Shown piece after piece: positions 58,805 to 64,000 of a stretch of DNA of 64,000 nt. Within the stretch, counting starts at the first letter, position 1, and each line of letters begins with the position of its first letter. The position numbers were made by a program, and so were the translations under genes. Source of the DNA: Clarireedia homoeocarpa (lineage: Eukaryota; Ascomycota; Leotiomycetes; Helotiales; Rutstroemiaceae); the NCBI GenBank assembly GCA_001465935.1, contig LNKV01000028.1, forward strand, positions 310,001-374,000, in the 5' to 3' direction. The notes under the pieces were generated by a model. The model did no database searches. It was given only the letters and a program-made list of their open reading frames with translations, and was not told the origin of the DNA.

Positions 58805-59137
58805 ATGCCTTCCTACTTCATATTTTCCATGGCGAACTACCACCAAACTTTAAATTCAGCTCACCAGCACAAGCCCATCCTCCTTCAACGAGAACTTCTA
58901 CACGCCCACAACGAACTCCATCTCACAAGTAACTCAATCAAGCATTCACCCCTGGTGTACCACAAAACAAATTATATCAAAACTTCGTCCCCGAGTCTCC
59001 CCCATCTCGATCCCACCTTCTCCAATTTACACGTTCACCCAACCCAACCGAACCAAAACCCCCAATTCCACACCCTCAGCACCCAAATTCCCCCTTCTCA
59101 ACCCCTCAGATATTTCATCCGAACTGACAGCTCTTAG
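58805..59137 (+). CDS. Small His/Pro/Asn-rich hypothetical protein
   Basis: A single exon of 110 residues with the ATG at 58805 (context CAATAACATGCC). The start MPSYFIFSMANYHQTLNSAH is followed by a helical QRELLHAHNELHL segment and a Pro/His/Gln-rich tail. No signal peptide or known domain is seen. The TATA box and CA-rich leader resemble those of the small gene at 36007. Biased composition leaves room for a chance frame. Confidence 0.4.
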   Translation: MPSYFIFSMANYHQTLNSAHQHKPILLQRELLHAHNELHLTSNSIKHSPLVYHKTNYIKTSSPSLPHLDPTFSNLHVHPTQPNQNPQFHTLSTQIPPSQPLRYFIRTDSS

Positions 59138-59648
59138 TTAGCATTAATCACTAAACCAGCCAAAGCACCACTCTTTCCCTCATTCTCTTAGCTCCTATTA
59201 AAACTGGCAATGACCATCCAGATATGACACCAAGCTAAATCCACTCACTCCGCTAGTTTCTGGCGCTCATTTCCATCCAAACTGGCCATTACTATCTGGA
59301 TTTGCTCCTCGGGTCCCTTGGTCTAGTTTTACACCTCGACGGCTAGTATTCATATTCCAACTGGGAGGTTGAGATTTCCATGTGAACTATGCTGTGCTGT
59401 AACAAGACGAGATTTAATGTTATATAATATCTCTCTCATCTCATCTTCCAGTCTTTTCTTTATTTCTTTTTGCCTTCACTCATGATTTCTTTACCTCGAT
59501 CCCAGGCTTTACTTTTCATTGATACCAGTTGAAGTCGTCCACTAAATCTTTACACATACATATATACATACATACATTTACTCACCCACCTAACAACCAA
59601 ACATTACATACCCAATACCCTTCCGCTTCTCTCACTACTAATCCAACA
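59138..59648. other. Promoter region of the PurD-like gene
   Basis: A CT-rich leader with TACATA repeats at 59560-59577 lies before the ATG. No other feature. Confidence 0.5.
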
Positions 59649-61472
59649 ATGCAGCCCCCTCACCAGGCATCCCCTGCTAGGATCCTCCTCCTGCACCCCC
59701 TCCCCCCACATGCCCTCGCCAAGCTCCTCGCCTCCAGCCCCCCTTACCTCGTCGAAAAAGTCTTCGTCCTCAACGGCAATGCCGGCACCGACGCTCGTCT
59801 GAGCTCGACTCGTCGAATCGAGAATCTACATCTCGATGATGCCTCGGATGCGGGTTCCTTAATATCTGCTATCGAGTACCATGATATCGATATAGTTATT
59901 TCATCTCATCCACTTGGGGAGCACGTTGTAGGGATATTGAGTAAACGTGAGTTTGATATTGCTTTCAATTTTTCCATTTTTGGGGCTGGTGGCGAGCTAA
60001 TACTGTGGACTAGATAATATTAAGATCTCTGCCCCAACGTCATCAGACCATTTGCGAGAGGTCTTCGACGACTTCGACGACGAGATTGCAGAGTTCTACC
60101 CACACAGAGAAGAAGAAATGACTATTTTTGCCGCAACAGATGGACATATCATCAAGCCTATCTACGATGGCAGATATCCTGGACAGCTAGTCGCTTGCAA
60201 GACGGAGCAACTTGATGCGTGTTTCGTCTACCGGTATCCGACTGAGTGGACAAGAAAGTTGCTCGAGACGTTGCATGGACAAGGTACTTACCCTTTCATT
60301 GTTCGTGCTATAGATAGTTTGCTAATTTGCGACGAACAGTCCTTCCCACCTTCAAGGGTATCTTCTCCATCAAAGTCGCCGTTGCAGCCCATCTCTACCC
60401 TAGACTCAGCATCAACGTTCTGGGTCGAAGCTTTTCCCTAGGCAATCTCGAGGCCCAGACTATCCTCCCAGTACTCAGTAACGATCTGGGTATGCTCATA
60501 CACGCTTGTATGGGCTCCGGGTTTCAATTGAAGGACATGTCTATCCAAACCAACGGTCAATCATGCGCCTCAATAAATGTGCGAATCAAGGCATTCAACA
60601 CCGACTTGCACGAAAAAGAGGGGGCAGTTACAGAGCGAGAAATCCAATATCTCGTCAACCGAAAGGAGGCGTTGTTGAAATATGGAATTTCGATGACGGC
60701 CATGACATGCGGGGTTAACTTCCCAGCCGGTGCGTTACTCAACCTATTAAGGCCGCCTCCTCCAAGCGAAATAATTTTATACTTACTCAGTTCTACAGAA
60801 TACCAAGTCCCGAGTCTACCGTTTCGCAGTTATGAGAATGGCGTGGAGATAGGGACTCTCTACCCGGCTCACACTCACCGACTGAAACTAGTCAACAGGG
60901 TGAACGATACGCTGACAAGTCAACTCCCTTATCATATCTTCCATGGGCAGACAGAGTACCAGGGTAATTGTACGAATAAGGTCTTCCCTACTAAGAGAAC
61001 GCAGTGGCCTGTCTTTACTATCACTGGATATGCCCCTGAGCATGAGTATGCAGCTAAGATCGCGTTGGCTATCGCCTTGACGCCGAATTATACCCACCAT
61101 TTGGAGGCTAGCTGGCCTAGGAAAATTGGTGGAATGTAAGTTGACAATTAAGTTCTTCTTATAGCTTGACATGATGCTGATAATTATAGTTCACTTGAGC
61201 AATTGGATGTGGAGAAACTGTGGTTGATTAACCATAAAAAGGCCTTTGTTCAGGCCTCAAGAGATTCGAACTCTCCGTCTCCCGTCTGGTATAGCCCGAT
61301 ATCACTGGGGACACCGATTACATTCCCCGTTTCACCAGTTGAGAAGTATTGTGATGTGCGAGACAAAGGTTTAGGCCACAGTGAGCCAACTGCAGGCCAT
61401 CCCGTGGCCTTAAACCCTTCTGCTGATATATTCGTGCCGAATAACTCCTTGTCTTTGGCTTTAGACGGATAA
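59649..61472 (+). CDS. PurD (GAR synthetase)-like protein lacking the ATP-binding core
   Basis: Four exons, 59649-59946, 60014-60283, 60340-61135 and 61190-61472, join in frame to 548 residues. The first 100 residues match the N-domain of phosphoribosylamine-glycine ligase: LVEKVFVLNGNAGT (the family's conserved GNAGT) and IDIVISSHPLGEHVVG. The usual GGREHAL is changed to LPPHALAKLL. The ATP-grasp segment with the VIKADGLAAGKGV-type loop is missing; only its end seems present (MTIFAATDGH, then SFSLGNLEAQTILPVL for the family's FGDPETQVVLPLL). A C-domain-like part follows, with an insertion (VFTITGYAPEHEYAAKIALA). Fungi normally carry GAR synthetase in the fused ADE5,7 enzyme, so this is a diverged extra copy, probably not catalytic. 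The last 80 residues match nothing I know. Confidence 0.68.
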
Positions 61473-61834
61473 TGAGTGGTTTTCGAATGGATTGGCCGAC
61501 TTGGACAACGTTTTGGCGACAGAAAACAAACTCATCTGGGACAATAAGCTCGACTTAAAGACTGAAACATAACCTGAATAATGAACTCGCCTGGGAAAAT
61601 GAACTTAAATTGGAGACTGAGCTCAGTTTTGGCAACTTACCGGACTTGAAGCACGAACTAGATCTGGATGACAAACCGCAATGGCACAATCAGTTGCGTT
61701 TAGGGAGGGATAAATTCAACTCGAACAAGAAACTCGATTTAGACAGCAGTTGTGGAGAATACAACCAAGCCATCCAGGACAAGCTTTTTTTATATCGAGA
61801 ACTCAACCTCACTCGGCCAGTCATCCCACAATGA
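61473..61834 (+). pseudogene. Frameshifted repetitive coding-like stretch after the PurD-like gene
   Basis: Directly after the stop, another frame reads NEWFSNGLADLDNVLATENK and then a WDNKLDLKTET segment to a stop. A third frame then continues with NNELAWENELKLETELSF and runs to 61834. The segments share a W-(D/E)-N-(K/E)-L-(D/K)-L-(K/E)-T-E pattern, so they look like repeats of one protein region broken by two small indels. It may be the decayed C-terminal tail of the PurD-like gene or the remains of a separate gene. Introns could also explain the frame changes, but none with good ends was found. Confidence 0.4.
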
Positions 61835-62482
61835 GGACTCGACCGGATTCAGGGGATAAGACCAAATCGACGCCGCACTCAAACTCGGATGCTAATACAA
61901 TACACTATCGAGCATTTATTTGGATATGAAGGGGTGGAACAGCAAACAACGAAGAGCTTTCGGATCGGGACTGGTTTCCAAGACCTAATGGGATTTCTAG
62001 AGGTGTGAATATTGGAGAGATATGGATGAGTACATCGGATTGCATACTGAGGGATTGAGTACGTATGAACTGTTGATTTCGCGAAGTGTTGTGTTTGAAT
62101 CGCATCTGTGGTTATGTAAAAGTTAGCTGCCAGAATGATATGACTATGTATACTTTCACTTGATAAGATTGGTTTAAGCTTAAATGTTGTAAAGGTCTAT
62201 GTATGAATATATGGAATGGATGCAAGGGAGTGTAAGCATGTTTATGTCTTGACTGCGCCAGTCGCATACGAGCTCTGTCGCATCGAATCGCAAAACCATA
62301 TCGCAGTCGCAAGTGTTGCGATGCGATACAAAGCATCGAGACGAATCTTTCACCACACCTAATATTGTTTGGAGAGATGGCGCGATGAGCGGAGATAATG
62401 TGCGTAATGATATTTGCAACTTCTCTCGGCGATACTGCTGTAGTAATGTTGTGGGTGATGTTTCGAGGATCCACTGCAGTGG
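61835..62482. other. Intergenic, nothing recognised
   Basis: AT-rich, with no supported gene. Confidence 0.5.
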
Positions 62483-62779
62483 CTAGCAGCGCTTACTTAT
62501 CGACATCGAGGCTGCGAAGACTTCATGCGATCGTGTGAGGGATGCCTCCCTCCATTCCAGTGCACGCTGTGTTCTTCTGGTAGTACAAGTCGCGAGGCAG
62601 TTAATTTGTTGATCAACGTCAAGAGCAAAATCTGGTTTGGTTGCGGACAGATTATCGAGTAAGACGAAGGAGCACCCCCTGGCGAAGGCCTTATTCATAA
62701 TCCATCCATTCTCTCTGAGCGAAGCGAGGTCACCATCCTCTTCGAGCGCAGCAAGGATACTATCCAAACAAAGGGCCAT
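62483..62779 (-). CDS. Short hypothetical frame, possibly an exon
   Basis: A 98-codon frame from the ATG at 62779. The product (MALCLDSILAALEEDGDLAS, then a C-terminal WREASLTRSHEVFAASMS) is of normal complexity and looks like protein. A GTAAGC donor lies just before the stop, so it may be one exon of a longer or degenerate gene. No family is recognised. Confidence 0.3.
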   Translation of the reverse strand: MALCLDSILAALEEDGDLASLRENGWIMNKAFARGCSFVLLDNLSATKPDFALDVDQQINCLATCTTRRTQRALEWREASLTRSHEVFAASMSISKRC

Positions 62780-64000
62780 GAATGACGCTCCGCTGGCTCT
62801 CCGAGGGCCACGGCCGTGGGGGCAGACTATTTCCACTTACAGTAGTTTACGTTGTAAGATGAAGTTCGCAGTCTCCGGATAGAAGCGGCGCATCCAACAG
62901 TTGCGCCACAATCCTGCAGCAACCAACCACAACTATTCAATCTCCTCGTAATTGTTCATCGGCCTTCTATTCTGCCCAGTCAATGGGCCGAAGGATATCA
63001 TCCAAGGTATTTTGGATTCAGCAGCTTATGAAATGCATAACATCTCCAATAGACCAATTAATTAAATGAAGAATAGCCTTATGGAGCCCGAGCCACACCT
63101 ACCATCCACAGATCCATATTTCCCCTAACCCTATCAAATAATGACTCTCCGTCGCTCATCACCTTCACCCATCGCCCACATCGCCCCTCCGGAGTCCACA
63201 CCCACCAAAATAGTGTAACTAACTCACTTCCTTCTCCCCTCCCCTTCCTATCAGAAATATGTGGGCCATCTTCAGACATGCAACATTTGACTCCCCTTTT
63301 GCTCGGATCTGCAAAGGACCTACCAATACCCGGTTGAACCTCTGTGCCTCCAAGCCATCTCATCTCATCTCCTGTACGTCTGCCCCCCTCGCCTCTCGCC
63401 CCAAGCCTCATCGGCCTGCCTCCCCCACGCAATGCGCCAAACAGAAGAGATGAAATTCTGGCCCACAATATTACGATGTGCAACAAAAGCGCTCGCGACG
63501 CCTGTGAGTGGAGAGGGAAGGGGGAGGAAGATGAGAAAGCGGGGTTTATTGTGGGTATAGTATGGGTTATGAGGCTTGCTATGAAGGTGGAGGGTGGTAT
63601 CGAAAGGGGGACGGGAGAAAGAAAGCTGGTTGTGGATGGCGATTGTGGATGTTGTTGTGGTAAGATTAGTGTTTGGAGATGGTGTGTGTGGGGTTTGTGG
63701 GGTTGATATTGTGGAGTTGTAGTTAGGTCTGAGCAGGTGCTTTTGTGCTTGCTGCTGTAGGAGGACTCTTTGGGTTGTTGGCGCTGACTAGGTTGCATAC
63801 ACCCAAGGCCGAGTGCCAGGTACTTGTGCTTGCGGAGGGCTTGAGGCTGTACGTGATGCATGATGAAAGGATCGGCGGATGAAAAATGGGAATTGCCCGC
63901 TTGCTTGCTTGGTGCTGGGCTGGGCTGGGCCAGCTCGGAATTGAACAGGAGCTTTCCCGCCGGGTTTATACGTTGCACTTGTTCACACGGACATCTTTGC
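62780..64000. other. Window end, no supported gene
   Basis: A minus-strand frame at 63978-63079 (299 codons) starts with GTG and is Pro/Ser/His-rich in its first half. Its second half (MRWLGGTEVQPG and after) looks more like protein, but no domain, ATG or splice link supports it. The right edge may cut a gene. Confidence 0.45.

Noticed and set aside
1..64000. Transposons, CRISPR arrays or bacterial-type operons
   Set aside because: No transposase, reverse transcriptase, long terminal or inverted repeats, spaced palindromic arrays or polycistronic clusters were seen. Intron-containing genes show the DNA is eukaryotic.

Overview
The window is nuclear DNA of a filamentous ascomycete (Pezizomycotina). 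The signs are small spliceosomal introns with GT..AG ends and CTAAC-type branch sites, Kozak-like starts, a tRNA gene with an intron, a fungal NACHT-ankyrin NLR, an acid protease of the eqolisin family, and a glycogen synthase gene whose exons resemble those of moulds. The proteins look closest to those of Leotiomycetes (Helotiales, Sclerotiniaceae type). That is an impression from memory, not a search result.

Layout. 0-6.3 kb: a possible small Cys-containing protein, then a long repeat-rich spacer. 6.3-18 kb: the conserved core, with a SWIRM-domain protein, PEX16 divergent from an F-box/WD-like protein, a Nudix hydrolase, a small two-exon hypothetical, and a Whi3/Scw1-type RNA-binding protein. 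18-22.3 kb: gene-poor. 22.3-25.6 kb: a tRNA-Gly(UCC) with an intron and a broken acceptor stem, followed by a five-exon NLR-like gene. 27.9-30.5 kb: two convergent secretory genes, an eqolisin and a precursor with four repeats separated by Kex2-type sites. 30.5-35.2 kb: a poorly resolved multi-exon unknown gene on the minus strand. 36-40.6 kb: a small Ser-rich protein, a three-exon hypothetical and a protein with four CCHC zinc knuckles. 41-43.4 kb: glycogen synthase. 47.3-52.5 kb: a charged hypothetical with a repeat tail, the spliceosomal protein DIM1, and a hypothetical ending in a CCCS tail. 52.5-56 kb: spacer with possible gene remnants. 56-64 kb: an F-box/LRR-like protein, a small hypothetical, a PurD (GARS)-like protein lacking most of its ATP-grasp region, and a frameshifted repetitive coding stretch behind it.

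The conserved genes are separate housekeeping genes (splicing, peroxisome biogenesis, glycogen synthesis, ubiquitin ligase adaptors, chromatin, mRNA control), not one pathway. The less ordinary content is the Kex2-repeat precursor, the ATP-grasp-less PurD relative with its broken tail, the NLR with a 25-nt exon holding the Walker A loop, and the damaged tRNA with a duplicated 3' end. Exon structures were joined by hand from splice signals and reading-frame continuity. They are firm for glycogen synthase, DIM1, the NLR, the Kex2-repeat gene, the F-box/LRR gene and the PurD-like gene, and tentative elsewhere.
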